DNA of 64,000 bases from Schaedlerella arabinosiphila. Its GTDB lineage: Bacteria; Bacillota; Clostridia; Lachnospirales; Lachnospiraceae. Below are positions 17,979-27,057 of this stretch, one piece after another (position 1 is the stretch's first letter; each line of letters starts with the position of its first letter). Location of the stretch: positions 868,001 to 932,000 of the forward strand of contig NZ_RHJS01000002.1 of assembly GCF_003885045.1 (NCBI RefSeq). Direction: 5' to 3'. The notes beneath the pieces were generated by a model. That model was not told the origin of the DNA. It did not search any database and saw nothing but the letters and a program-made list of their open reading frames with translations. Made by a program: the position numbers and the translations under genes.

Positions 17979-19633
17979 CCTAGATTATTCACGGCACAGC
18001 CGTGAAAGTGGCTGAAAGCCACATAGTTACTATGTTTTAACTGAATATTGCTTTTCACCTGTCAAGTGAATGAAAAAAGAGCATCCACTTGTGATAAAAT
18101 TAAGGTGTCTAATCTCAAATAATACCAACAAAAGGAGCCCTTTATGAGTATTGTAAACACCTTACCATTAGAAAGCAATAGACAGATTAAAATAAATTTT
18201 GACGGAGGAGATTTATCCTCCGATGCAGGCTTACTTCTCATCAAAGAATTCGTAAGCAAACTTGGTATTGATAAGCTATTAGGCAAAGCTTTCAAGACCA
18301 ATGATTCTGCATTATTCAGATACCATACGGATCAGGAAAACCTACTCCAGATGATATATATGATCATTGCCGGTTATTTCAAGGATGATGCTTCCGATGA
18401 ACTGACGAATGACCCCGTATTCAAGTCCATACTTGAAAAAGATGCCCTTGCATCACAGCCTACTGTTTCAAGATTCTTTAACCGTATGGATGAAAATACT
18501 TTAAACCAGTTTCTTGCGATTGGCAGAATACTTCGGAATAAAATTTACAGTATTCAGATGCCTCAGGCTGTTATTCTGGATCTGGATTCCACTCTTCTTG
18601 ATGCATACGGCAAACAGGAAGGCAGAGCCTTTAACTTTCATTATCAAAGCAATGGTTATCATCCACTTGTTTGTTATGATGGAATGACTGGAGATCTGAT
18701 AAAAATCCAACTTCGTGACGGAACACAGTATTCCTGCACCGGAGTGGTTGACTTCCTGCAGCCGATACTTGATGAATACCTGAATGATTATCCGGAAATC
18801 CGTATTCTGCTTCGTGGTGACAGCGGTTTTGCTACGCCTGACCTTTATAAGCAGTGCGAGGAAAATGGCGCAGGCTATGTGATTCGGCTGAAAGAAAATG
18901 GCATGCTCCGTGAAAAAGCCTCCTATCTTGTGGATGAGCTTGATGCGAGCACAAGGAATAACAAAGTTGATTATGCGGTAGTTTATGGTGAATTTATGTA
19001 CAAAGCAGGTTCATGGCCTTATGAAAGGCGCGTGGTATGCAAAGTTGAAAAACCGGAAAACCAAATGGTTTACCTATACACATTTATTGTCACAAACATG
19101 GATTCTTCACCGGAGTATCTCATCAAATTTTACTGCAAGAGAGGGCTGATGGAAAACTTCATCAAAGAAGGCAAATCCGGTTTTGATTTTGCATCCGTAA
19201 GCAGTCATACCAGAATGGTAAATGCCAACAGACTTCAGGCACACGCTCTTGCATATAACATATTTAATTGGTTTAGACGATTGGCGTTATCAGCAAACAT
19301 GCGAAAGCAACGCATTGATACCGTCCGTTTAAAACTGCTGAAGATTGCTGCGAAAGTAATTCATTCAGCAAGATATATCATATTCAAGCTGTGTAGCAGT
19401 TGCCCTTATAAGAACGAATTCAATGAGACACTTTCAAATATCGGTAAGCTAAATGTACAGCTGGAATAGCAGCTATTAACGAACCTTGACAGCTTAACAA
19501 CTGCTCTAAATGCTGTCACAGGGATTTTATGCCCTTTTGACGGGGGCATTGAGTAATGTTATGGCTGTATGGATCAATTTTCAGATTCATGGTACAGTTA
19601 TCAATTCAGATACTGTTCCGTGAATAATTCGGG
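17979..19633 (+). mobile_element. IS1380-family insertion sequence, complete
   Basis: The 1655-bp element is bounded by imperfect 16-bp inverted repeats (CCTAGATTATTCACGG on the left; CCGTGAATAATTCGGG on the right, 13/16) and flanked by a 5-bp duplication CATAA at 17974-17978 and 19634-19638. One intact transposase gene fills it. Intact ends and duplication suggest a recent and possibly still mobile insertion. Confidence 0.85.
18144..19469 (+). CDS. IS1380-family transposase
   Basis: 441 residues with a DDE-type fold: VILDLDSTLLDAYG carries the first catalytic Asp, LRGDSGFATPDLY the second, and MENFIKEGKSGFDF the Glu region (typical of transposase DDE group 1). An AAAGGAG site precedes the ATG. 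It cuts and joins the ends of its own element. The codon use is more AT-rich than the flanking sugar genes, as expected of an acquired element. Confidence 0.9.
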   Translation: MSIVNTLPLESNRQIKINFDGGDLSSDAGLLLIKEFVSKLGIDKLLGKAFKTNDSALFRYHTDQENLLQMIYMIIAGYFKDDASDELTNDPVFKSILEKDALASQPTVSRFFNRMDENTLNQFLAIGRILRNKIYSIQMPQAVILDLDSTLLDAYGKQEGRAFNFHYQSNGYHPLVCYDGMTGDLIKIQLRDGTQYSCTGVVDFLQPILDEYLNDYPEIRILLRGDSGFATPDLYKQCEENGAGYVIRLKENGMLREKASYLVDELDASTRNNKVDYAVVYGEFMYKAGSWPYERRVVCKVEKPENQMVYLYTFIVTNMDSSPEYLIKFYCKRGLMENFIKEGKSGFDFASVSSHTRMVNANRLQAHALAYNIFNWFRRLALSANMRKQRIDTVRLKLLKIAAKVIHSARYIIFKLCSSCPYKNEFNETLSNIGKLNVQLE

Positions 19634-19715
19634 CATAATTATATTTTATGCATATAATTTATTAAACCCATCGGGAAATCAAATTTGATACCGAATATAA
19701 ATGAGGTGGTTTTGA

Positions 19716-20732
19716 TTGAATAACTATAATGCAAACTGGATGTTTCATCCGCCGAACCGGTCCGGCATGGGAAGAAATTGCAATAGAAATTGTAATAGAA
19801 ACACGGGCCGGCCGTCCGCCTGCAATGCGCCTGAGCCGAACATGGCCCAACCCGAGCATTCCCTATATTCAGATCGCGCAGGCGCGGAGGGGTGTGATTT
19901 TTCCTGCGGTCATAAGCATGGATCGGGAGGACAGACAGAAACGCCGGATTTGCCGGGATGTCCCGGAGACTGTGCAGACGCATGCGTGCCGGGATGCCCT
20001 GGAGACTGTGCAGATGCATGTGTGCCGGGATACCCCGGAGACTGTGCAGACGCATGTGTGCCGGTTTGTCCCGGAGAATGCAGAGAGCCAGGGGCCCGGG
20101 GACCAAGAGGAGAGCCCGGTCTGCCGGGGTGCCCCGGAGAACGGGGAGAGCGGGGAGAGACTGGCCCCCAGGGGCCGAGAGGGGAACCCGGTCCGCCGGG
20201 ATGTCCCGGAGAGCGGGGGGAGATTGGACCCCAGGGTGTCACCGGGCCTCAGGGGCCGCAGGGAGCAACAGGCCCCCAGGGACCCAGGGGAGATCCAGGC
20301 GCACGGGGGCCGGCAGGTCCGCCCGGTTACCCGCAAAACAGTATCTTTGCGTCATTTTTAGGTCAGGAAGTGATCCTGCCGGAAAAAACCAGCCTTCCGC
20401 TGAAGACAGATATACCGGATGTTACCCGGAATATCACTCTGTGCAATGAGTATTCCGTATCGCTGACGCCCGGCTGCTATGCGGTCTGCTACTATATATC
20501 TACGGTCATGAAAAGGCATGGTTTTATCAAGCTTGCGCCAATCTTTAACGACAGTGTACAGACGGTATATGCCGCATACGCAGAGGCGTCAAAAAGGAAG
20601 GAAATGCTTGTTTTATCCAGATATTTTATCGTCCGGATACCCGATGCGTCCACGCTGTTTTTTTCATGGACATCATCATGCGTTTCCAAAATCAATATGA
20701 ATATGAGTATCGTAAAGCTTTACAGAGAATAA
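19716..20732 (+). CDS. Collagen-like spore-surface protein with Cys-rich repeats
   Basis: 338 residues from a TTG start preceded by GAGGTGG seven bases upstream; the next in-frame ATG (19740s) has no such site. Residues 80-122 carry 12-residue repeats ([12 protein letters not shown], three copies plus a part). A Gly-X-Y collagen tract follows (about 126-205), then a C-terminal beta-rich domain of the C1q/TNF-like or BclA type (about 206-338). Such proteins form trimers in the exosporium or spore crust of Bacillus and Clostridioides. It lies directly upstream of a glycosyltransferase and 1.2 kb from a second collagen-like gene. Confidence 0.75.
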   Translation: MNNYNANWMFHPPNRSGMGRNCNRNCNRNTGRPSACNAPEPNMAQPEHSLYSDRAGAEGCDFSCGHKHGSGGQTETPDLPGCPGDCADACVPGCPGDCADACVPGYPGDCADACVPVCPGECREPGARGPRGEPGLPGCPGERGERGETGPQGPRGEPGPPGCPGERGEIGPQGVTGPQGPQGATGPQGPRGDPGARGPAGPPGYPQNSIFASFLGQEVILPEKTSLPLKTDIPDVTRNITLCNEYSVSLTPGCYAVCYYISTVMKRHGFIKLAPIFNDSVQTVYAAYAEASKRKEMLVLSRYFIVRIPDASTLFFSWTSSCVSKINMNMSIVKLYRE

Positions 20733-20755
20733 TCGAACAAGGAGGGTGAATCGAC

Positions 20756-21832
20756 ATGCCGACAATCAGTCTCTGCATGATCGTCAAAAATGAGGAAACG
20801 CATCTTGCGCGCTGCCTTGACAGTGCAGCGGAGCTTGTGGACGAAATCATTATTGTGGATACCGGTTCGACGGACCGGACAGTCGAAATAGCGTCTGAGT
20901 ATACATCCAATGTCTATTCGTATCCGTGGAAGGACGATTTTTCCGATGCAAGAAATGATTCTTTTTCCAAGGCCTCTATGGATTACTGTATGTGGTTGGA
21001 CGCGGATGACATTCTGGAGGAAACGGAAAAGGATAAGTTTTTGCAGCTAAAACAGACTTTGCCGCCGGATGCAGACATTGTAATGATGAAATATAATATT
21101 TCTTTTGATGAAGCCGGAAATCCTTCTTTTTCTTACTTCAGGGAAAGATGGATCAGGAACTGCTCAAAATTCCGCTGGGTAGGTGCAGTCCATGAGGTGA
21201 TTCCGCAAAGCGGAAATATCATTTATTCGGATATTGCGGTCTGCCACAAAAAAATCACGTCCGGAGACCCTGACCGGAATCTGAATATTTACCGCAAACT
21301 CCTTGACAGGGGAGAACGTTTAGAGCCCCGGCATCAGTACTATTTTGGGCGGGAGCTGTACTATCACAAGCAATATGAAGAGGCGGTTTCTGTACTGGAA
21401 CAATTCCTGCTCTCGGCGGATGGATGGGTTGAAAATAAAATAGAAGCCTGTTCGGTCTGCGCCAACTGCTATTACCATCTTGGGCAGGAACAATCCGCGC
21501 TGGATATTCTTCTGCGCAGCATGAGCTTTGATTTGCCAAGAGCGGAATTGTGCTGCGAAATCGGGAAACATTTTCTGGAACGCGGAGATTATCATACTGC
21601 GGTCTACTGGTATGAGACTGCGCTGAACAGACCGAAAAATCATTTTTCCAATGGATTTGTCCAGCCGGACTGCTATGATTATGTTCCTCTTTTGCAGCTA
21701 TGTGTATGCTTTGACAGAATGGGGGACAGAAAAAAAGCGAAAGAATACAACGAAAGGGCGGGAGCGTGTAAACCTTATTCCAAAGCATATCTTTATAATA
21801 AACAGTATTTTGACAGTCTGCAGATTTCTTGA
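20756..21832 (+). CDS. Family 2 glycosyltransferase with TPR-like tail
   Basis: 358 residues. The GT-A core opens SLCMIVKNEETHLARCLDS, with VDTGSTDRT for nucleotide binding and WLDADD as the metal-binding DxD. The C-terminal half (about 190-340) is a series of helical tetratricopeptide-like repeats. Enzymes of this build glycosylate Ser/Thr of spore surface proteins, including collagen-like BclA. Its place between two collagen-like genes, 23 bases after the first, points to the same job here. Ribosome site GGAGGGTG. Confidence 0.8.
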   Translation: MPTISLCMIVKNEETHLARCLDSAAELVDEIIIVDTGSTDRTVEIASEYTSNVYSYPWKDDFSDARNDSFSKASMDYCMWLDADDILEETEKDKFLQLKQTLPPDADIVMMKYNISFDEAGNPSFSYFRERWIRNCSKFRWVGAVHEVIPQSGNIIYSDIAVCHKKITSGDPDRNLNIYRKLLDRGERLEPRHQYYFGRELYYHKQYEEAVSVLEQFLLSADGWVENKIEACSVCANCYYHLGQEQSALDILLRSMSFDLPRAELCCEIGKHFLERGDYHTAVYWYETALNRPKNHFSNGFVQPDCYDYVPLLQLCVCFDRMGDRKKAKEYNERAGACKPYSKAYLYNKQYFDSLQIS

Positions 21833-21959
21833 TTGGGAGGGCAAACATAAAATATATTCTGTTTTTTCTGGAAAAATGTAACAAATATTTCCGCTGACCA
21901 TAAAATATTTGTATGAAAAGATACTTTTTAAGTGTTTTTTCAGATAATTTGGAAAGGAT

Positions 21960-23750
21960 ATGATGTTTATGGATAACAGAAATTCATGCAGCAGTTGTCA
22001 GAATCAATGCTATCCTCCCCGTTGTGAACGAGGGCCTGTGGGGCCCAAGGGAGATCAGGGTCCTGCAGGCCCGCAGGGGATCAAAGGGGATACCGGCTGT
22101 CCCGGCCCGAAGGGTGACAAAGGCGATCCCGGCCCTATGGGACCGCAGGGGATTCCAGGCACTCCCGGAGCACGGGGACCCAGAGGAAATCCGGGGCCGG
22201 TAGGGCCTACCGGAGACACGGGGCCGAGAGGCTATGCCGGCCCGAGAGGTTATGCCGGACCGCAGGGTATTCAGGGAATCCAGGGTGTCCGCGGTGATGT
22301 TGGCCCCAAAGGTGATCCGGGATGCGAAGGTCCGAAAGGAGATGCGGGCCCCCAGGGACCGGCAGGCCCCCAGGGACCGATAGGACCTGTGGGACCCCAG
22401 GGAGATGCGGGACCTCAGGGGCCAAGAGGGATTCAGGGCCCAACCGGAGCCACCGGCCCAACCGGCCCTATGGGCCCGCAGGGTGTGACCGGTCCGCAGG
22501 GGATTCAGGGTGAAACCGGTCCAAACGGCCCCCAGGGACCGAAAGGATGCCAGGGAGATGATGGTCCGATGGGCGCTACCGGTCCTACCGGAGCCGATGG
22601 AGCTACCGGAGCAACAGGTCCCACCGGAGCCGATGGAGCCACTGGCCCCACCGGAGCGACCGGGGCCGATGGAGCAACAGGTCCCACCGGAGCGACCGGA
22701 GCTGATGGAGCAACAGGTCCCACTGGGGCGACCGGAGCTGATGGAGCGACAGGTCCCACCGGAGCGACCGGAGCTGATGGAGCGACAGGCCCCACCGGAG
22801 CAACGGGGGCCGATGGAGCAACAGGTCCCACTGGGGCGACCGGAGCTGATGGAGCAACAGGTCCCACCGGAGCAACGGGAGCTGATGGGGCGACAGGCCC
22901 CACCGGAGCGACCGGGGCCGATGGAGCAACAGGTCCCATCGGAGCAACGGGAGCTGATGGGGCGACAGGCCCCACCGGAGCGACCGGGGCCGATGGAGCA
23001 ACAGGTCCCACCGGAGCAACCGGAGCGACCGGGGCCGATGGAGCGACAGGTCCCACCGGAGCAACCGGAGCGACTGGGGCCGATGGAGCAACAGGTCCAG
23101 CCGGAGCAACGGGAGCCGATGGAGCGACAGGTCCCACTGGAGCGACCGGAGCTGATGGAGCAATTGGTCCCACCGGAGCAACCGGGGCCGATGGAGCGAC
23201 CGGAGCCACCGGCCCCACTGGTGTTGCTGGTACGGGAGCAATCATTCCATTTGCATCCGGGCTGCCGGTTTCATTGACAACAATCGCCGGAGGGCTCGCG
23301 GGAATCCCAGCATTCGTTGGATTTGGAAGCAGTGCGCAGGGGCTTACGGTTTTGGGAGCCTCAATTGATATCACAAATGCAAGCGGAACACTTTCGAACT
23401 TTGCATTCCAGGTTCCGCGTGCCGGAATCATTACCTCGTTCAGTGCATTTTTCAGTACCACAGTAGGACTTTCGCTGCCAGGTTCCACAGTTGCAGTAAG
23501 AGCGCAGATCTATCAGTCCGCAACGCCGAATAATGTATTTTCTCCGATTGCCGGAACACTGATCAACCTGACGCCGTCGCTTACGGGAATCGTCTCTATT
23601 GGTACACTGCTGAACGGTTCACTTACAGGACTGAATATTCCTGTAACGGCTCAAACCCGGCTGATGCTGGTATTTTCAGCGACAGCAAGCGGTCTGACGC
23701 TGCTCAATACAGTCGCAGGATATGCAAGCGCCGGCTTAAGTATTAATTAA
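21960..23750 (+). CDS. Collagen-like exosporium protein with BclB-type C-terminus
   Basis: 596 residues. A short Cys-rich head ([13 protein letters not shown]) is followed by an unbroken Gly-X-Y tract from about residue 25 to 423. Its second half is a 12-residue repeat ([12 protein letters not shown]) rich in Thr that could carry glycans. The C-terminal domain (about 424-596, [15 protein letters not shown] onward) matches the BclB C-terminal domain family. Three clustered ATGs lie at 21960, 21963 and 21969 after GGAAAGG; any may be used. It is probably a trimeric, glycosylated spore-surface filament. Confidence 0.8.
   Translation: MMFMDNRNSCSSCQNQCYPPRCERGPVGPKGDQGPAGPQGIKGDTGCPGPKGDKGDPGPMGPQGIPGTPGARGPRGNPGPVGPTGDTGPRGYAGPRGYAGPQGIQGIQGVRGDVGPKGDPGCEGPKGDAGPQGPAGPQGPIGPVGPQGDAGPQGPRGIQGPTGATGPTGPMGPQGVTGPQGIQGETGPNGPQGPKGCQGDDGPMGATGPTGADGATGATGPTGADGATGPTGATGADGATGPTGATGADGATGPTGATGADGATGPTGATGADGATGPTGATGADGATGPTGATGADGATGPTGATGADGATGPTGATGADGATGPIGATGADGATGPTGATGADGATGPTGATGATGADGATGPTGATGATGADGATGPAGATGADGATGPTGATGADGAIGPTGATGADGATGATGPTGVAGTGAIIPFASGLPVSLTTIAGGLAGIPAFVGFGSSAQGLTVLGASIDITNASGTLSNFAFQVPRAGIITSFSAFFSTTVGLSLPGSTVAVRAQIYQSATPNNVFSPIAGTLINLTPSLTGIVSIGTLLNGSLTGLNIPVTAQTRLMLVFSATASGLTLLNTVAGYASAGLSIN
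22600..23215 (+). repeat. 36-bp coding tandem repeat in the collagen tract
   Basis: About 17 units encode variants of [12 protein letters not shown]. Units differ mostly at third positions (GGAGCGACCGGAGCTGATGG versus GGAGCAACGGGAGCTGATGG), so the array has expanded by duplication while keeping the frame. Its length should vary between strains. Confidence 0.85.
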
Positions 23751-23793
23751 TGATATGCTGATACGAACAGAAACATGACATGAAATAAAAACA

Positions 23794-23904
23794 ATTCCAG
23801 CTGTGCGGTTGGATGCTCCAGGGAGCATCCAACCCACTTATCCATTCGCAAAAATCGTGCTGACGCACTCTTACGTCTGCTAACGCAACCGCACATCTGG
23901 AAAT
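23794..23904 (+). repeat. MITE-like element, full copy
   Basis: About 111 bp bounded by TTCCAGCTGTGCGGTT and its near-perfect inverse AACCGCACATCTGGAA (15/16). Inside the left end is the hairpin GGTTGGATGCTCCAGGGAGC/ATCCAACC, and there is no coding frame. A diverged copy lies at 49.2 kb and fragments at 4.5 and 12.5 kb. Confidence 0.7.
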
Positions 23905-23906
23905 AA

Positions 23907-23942
23907 TTCCCAGAGGTTTCGGGATTCCGGACCTCTGGGAAA
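23907..23942. terminator. Hairpin between convergent genes
   Basis: TTCCCAGAGGT pairs perfectly with ACCTCTGGGAA. It lies between the collagen-like gene and the convergent GNAT gene and may serve both; T-runs are weak on either side. Confidence 0.5.
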
Positions 23943-23946
23943 GTCT

Positions 23947-24408
23947 TTAAGCCTCTCTGTGAATATACATCCTGCTAAGCGTTGGTTCGCCGTCTCCCTG
24001 TACCATACAGAAAAATTCCCAGCCATAGCGTTCATAAAAAGAAGTATGATCCGTAACAAGATAAAGCGTATCCACTCCCTGCTCTTTCATATCCGTGCAG
24101 ACCGTATGCAGCAGCTCACCCGCGATTCCCCGGCAGCGATAGTCCTCCTCCACATATACGGCGCAGACATTGGGCGCTAAGTCCCTGCGGTTATGAAAAT
24201 CATTTTCAATGACGCCCAGACCTCCCACGACGGTATGCCCCTCCAATGCCAGATACCATTGTGGTACCGCCGCCTTTTGACAGAGACATTCGTCGATACT
24301 TTCTATATAGGCTTCCAGGGGGACTCCCCATTTCTGATGAAACCACTGCGCGGCTTTTTCGGCCAGTTCCTCATGCTCCCGTAATTTTAGGATGGTTATC
24401 ATTGTCAC
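23947..24408 (-). CDS. GNAT-family N-acetyltransferase
   Basis: 153 residues covering the whole GNAT fold. VCAVYVEEDYRCRGIAGELL is motif A with the acetyl-CoA loop RCRGIA, followed by DTLYLVTDHTSFYERYGWEF (motif B). It transfers an acetyl group to an unknown amine. Its start overlaps the end of the eutH gene by 38 bases, so the two are translationally linked. A decayed relative is present at 17.8 kb. Confidence 0.85.
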   Translation of the reverse strand: MTMITILKLREHEELAEKAAQWFHQKWGVPLEAYIESIDECLCQKAAVPQWYLALEGHTVVGGLGVIENDFHNRRDLAPNVCAVYVEEDYRCRGIAGELLHTVCTDMKEQGVDTLYLVTDHTSFYERYGWEFFCMVQGDGEPTLSRMYIHREA

Positions 24409-25504
24409 ATTCCCCTTTCTGAAATGAAATGTTCGATCCGTCTGCCTGTCCGGTCAGAAGCAGCGCGGCCGCTGCGCCGCAGAGCCCTCCCGTCAATTTG
24501 GAGAGAAGAAGCGGGAGGATCAGGTCTGGTTCCGTCCCGAAGGTGAATCCCATGTGGGCCGCCAGTGCGGAAGCGCCGCACACCAGAAAGGCGGCGTTTA
24601 CCACTTTGCCCCGGGCATCCATCTCCTTCATCATGGCGATGGCGGGAACCGGGCTTACGATTCCCATGAGAAGGCCCGCCACGCTGTTTCCGTTCATGCC
24701 GGTTTTTTGGCCCGCCCAGTTCAGGGGCTTTTCCAGAAGCCGCCGCAGGATTTCCGCAACAGGAAGGCTTCCCAGCATCACCACGCCGATGGAAGACACC
24801 ACGGCCATCGCCTCCTCGATGGGGGCAAGCCCTTTGAGGAGACGGAAGCCGGTCATATATTCCACCGCCCCTGCGGTCAGCCCGACGGTCGTCAGAAACC
24901 CGATGCCTGCCGCAAAATATCCGAAGCCTTTGATCGTTTGATCCGGGAAAAAGCGGATTCCGGACATGAACATCAGGGAGAGCAGAAAAACCGGAAGGCT
25001 CTGGAGTAAAATTTCCACGATACCCAGTCCGCAGAACAGCCCGCCCATGACCAGCGACACAGGCATCATGCCCAGGCCGATGAGTATTCCCCTGGCGAAC
25101 AGGGGCCGCTCCTGCCGGGAAATCATCCCCATCCCAACGGGAATGGTGAAGGTGACGGTGCACCCGAAGGTAGCCCCTGCCACGATCCCGGCGTATCGTC
25201 CCACCGAAGGCGCGTTCGCCAGTTCCATGGAAAGCTGGTAGCCGCCCATGTCAATTGCCAGAATCCCGCCCAGGATTCCCGGGTCCAGTCCGGACAGGTT
25301 CCACAGCGGGACAAGGAACTGCTTCAAAAGCCCGGAAAGGAGTGGGGTCAGGCAGATGATCCCTGCCATGGAAAGGGCGGTGGCGCCCAGAAGCATAAAG
25401 CCTTCTTCAAACCGCTTTCCAAGCCCCAGGCGGTTTCCGCAGATCCTGTCCAGGCCGCCGGCCGCCGCACCCGCGGCCATGATCCACATGATGGTTGTAT
25501 TCAT
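24371..25504 (-). CDS. eutH: EutH-type ethanolamine permease
   Basis: 377 residues with ten or so hydrophobic segments; the sequence (DPGILGGILAIDMGGYQLS, GTEPDLILPLLLSKLTGG) is characteristic of EutH. EutH assists ethanolamine entry at low pH or low concentration. No other eut genes (ammonia lyase, microcompartment shell) are in the window, so it is either an outlier or serves another small amine. Downstream it overlaps the GNAT gene. Confidence 0.8.
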   Translation of the reverse strand: MNTTIMWIMAAGAAAGGLDRICGNRLGLGKRFEEGFMLLGATALSMAGIICLTPLLSGLLKQFLVPLWNLSGLDPGILGGILAIDMGGYQLSMELANAPSVGRYAGIVAGATFGCTVTFTIPVGMGMISRQERPLFARGILIGLGMMPVSLVMGGLFCGLGIVEILLQSLPVFLLSLMFMSGIRFFPDQTIKGFGYFAAGIGFLTTVGLTAGAVEYMTGFRLLKGLAPIEEAMAVVSSIGVVMLGSLPVAEILRRLLEKPLNWAGQKTGMNGNSVAGLLMGIVSPVPAIAMMKEMDARGKVVNAAFLVCGASALAAHMGFTFGTEPDLILPLLLSKLTGGLCGAAAALLLTGQADGSNISFQKGECDNDNHPKITGA

Positions 25505-25528
25505 GGTTTATCCGGTCTCCTTCGTGTT

Positions 25529-25548
25529 TTGTATACCCAAAGGGCATC
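25529..25548 (+). repeat. Partial 46-bp repeat unit upstream of eutH
   Basis: TGTATACCCAAAGGGCATCG resembles the first 17 bases of the array A unit with one inserted A. The rest of the unit is absent. Confidence 0.4.
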
Positions 25549-25579
25549 GTATCGAACGTAGCCTGTCCGTTATTATAGA

Positions 25580-25753
25580 GTGAAAAAGGGGAAAGATCAA
25601 GAGCGAATTGTAACGTATCCAGCTCATCATTGGGAAGGCGACTATCTGATTCCCGACCTGAAACTTTCGGATACAACGGAATATCAGATCGGGAAGTATG
25701 GACGGATGAGAACGCATTTGTATGATTTTGAAAAATTTAAAATCGGGGATTGA
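25580..25753 (+). pseudogene. TnpV-like transposon protein fragment
   Basis: A 57-codon frame from GTG reads YPAHHWEGDYLIPDLKLS and IGKYGRMR, resembling the N-terminal part of the small TnpV protein of clostridial mobile elements (about 120 residues). It then diverges to a stop. It looks like the truncated edge of an integrated element. Confidence 0.4.
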
Positions 25754-25873
25754 CAGGACGGAAGAAATTGCTTATTATTGAAAGCAAGAAATGGGTTTTC
25801 ACCGTACATCTTGCTGCGGCTTGCTCGTTTCTTTTTTTATTGCTAAAATATCATACAGATATTTCCTGCCATT

Positions 25874-26332
25874 TTAAGCATGGTTAATCAAAAGCCGGGC
25901 ATGGAAGATATTGTATCTTACAAGCGTATTTTCCTCATAGACCGGGAGGGCAAAACGGACATCATACCTATACCAGCCGTATTTTGCGTTTTTATTGTGT
26001 TTTTCCTTGTGGTTTTCTTCAAAAACCGGGTTAGATGCTATCTGGATCAGCTCAGGTATCGCAGTGGCGGCATTTGCTTTAGCTTTTGCATTTGCGCCCA
26101 TGAGGTTTTTCCGGCTTTCTGATTCCGTGTATTCTTCCGGCAGTTCACTCCCGATAAAAATATGCTCTGCATTTTCAGTGATTTCGTAATAGTCCCCGAC
26201 ATATCCTTCGAGATACCGCTTTACATCATTCCAGTCAATCTGACGTTTGCCCTTGAAACGGATATCGTTAATCAAGACCAGTTTTTTATCGTCCGCATCG
26301 GTTATGATATTTACATTCCTGTTTTCAATCAT
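25874..26332 (-). pseudogene. ICE/phage-associated protein, stopped early in frame
   Basis: 152 residues (VLINDIRFKGKRQIDWNDV, AKAKANAATAIPELIQIASN, KYGWYRYDVRFALPVY). From memory it resembles a domain carried by conjugative-element and phage proteins of clostridia; no function is assigned. The TAA at 25874-25876 interrupts what looks like the natural end, because the same frame goes on as NGRKYLYDILAIKKETS to a second stop near 25804. The reading frame overlaps a decayed gene upstream on the same strand. It may still make a shortened protein. Confidence 0.5.
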
Positions 26333-26760
26333 CTCTTTTATTCACCTTTTTCTTTTCGCTTGATTTGTAGACATTAAACAGGTTCTTGTACTTCTGGCTG
26401 CAAAATTCATTTCCCTTCCGGCTTGCGACAAAGGCTTCTTTCAGTTCTTTTTCCGGAGCCTTGTGCATGGCGGCAAGCCCGACATTTACGGCATCAATGA
26501 TAAGCTGTTCAAATAAATTTTTTGCCCAAAATCTTTTTCAATCCATCAATCCTGCCACATCATCTGATGTAATATTTCTTACTATTATAAACAGCTACTT
26601 GTCATCGGTCAAGCTGTCCGATGTCCTTTTCTTCTGTACTTCGTTTTCCAAAAAATATTTTTCGTCAAGTGTCATTGGCAGGCTGTTTTCCTTCCTGTAT
26701 GTGAGTATGCCGCCGTAGAGCTTCCGTATCTTTTTCAGTGCGGTTTCACAAATACCCCTG
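26325..26760 (-). pseudogene. Decayed mobile-element gene
   Basis: One minus-strand frame reads continuously apart from two stop codons: GICETALKKIRKLYGGILTYR, MTLDEKYFLENEVQKKRTSD, then VRNITSDDVAGLMD, then FEQLIIDAVNVGLAAMHKAP to YKNLFNVYKSSEKKK. It ends overlapping the start of the gene at 26332. The coherent composition across the stops shows a former protein of about 140 residues. The family is not recognised; context suggests an integrated conjugative element. Confidence 0.45.
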
Positions 26761-27057
26761 ATATTATTAAAAATATGACTCCTGAGCAGTTGAATGAGAA
26801 GGTCAATGAGGCTTTAGAAAATAATGAGTCTGAAAACATCAGAAGATGGAGAGGCAGATGAAAAACAAGTATGCAGAAAGTTTACAAACACACTTGACAA
26901 TATCTCGACGTTCACACGGGCTGTCAGTTCAGTGAATCGGAATTTTTCAATCAAAATCAACAATTTGGGGAAGCTTCCTTAAAAAAATCTGCTAAATTGA
27001 CGATATATTAGTAAAGTGCATAGCCAAAAGGAATTTATATGTAAGGAGGATTACGTT
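26761..27057. other. Short fragments, no intact gene
   Basis: This stretch holds a 28-codon plus-strand frame (26775-26861, MTPEQLNEKVNEALENNESE), which is probably another scrap of the mobile element. An AT-rich upstream region for the gene at 27058 follows. No repeat or RNA gene is visible. Confidence 0.35.

Noticed and set aside
22505-23488. 327-residue minus-strand frame rich in Pro-Val-Ala repeats
   Set aside because: It is the antisense of the collagen repeat; the periodic composition comes from the coding strand.
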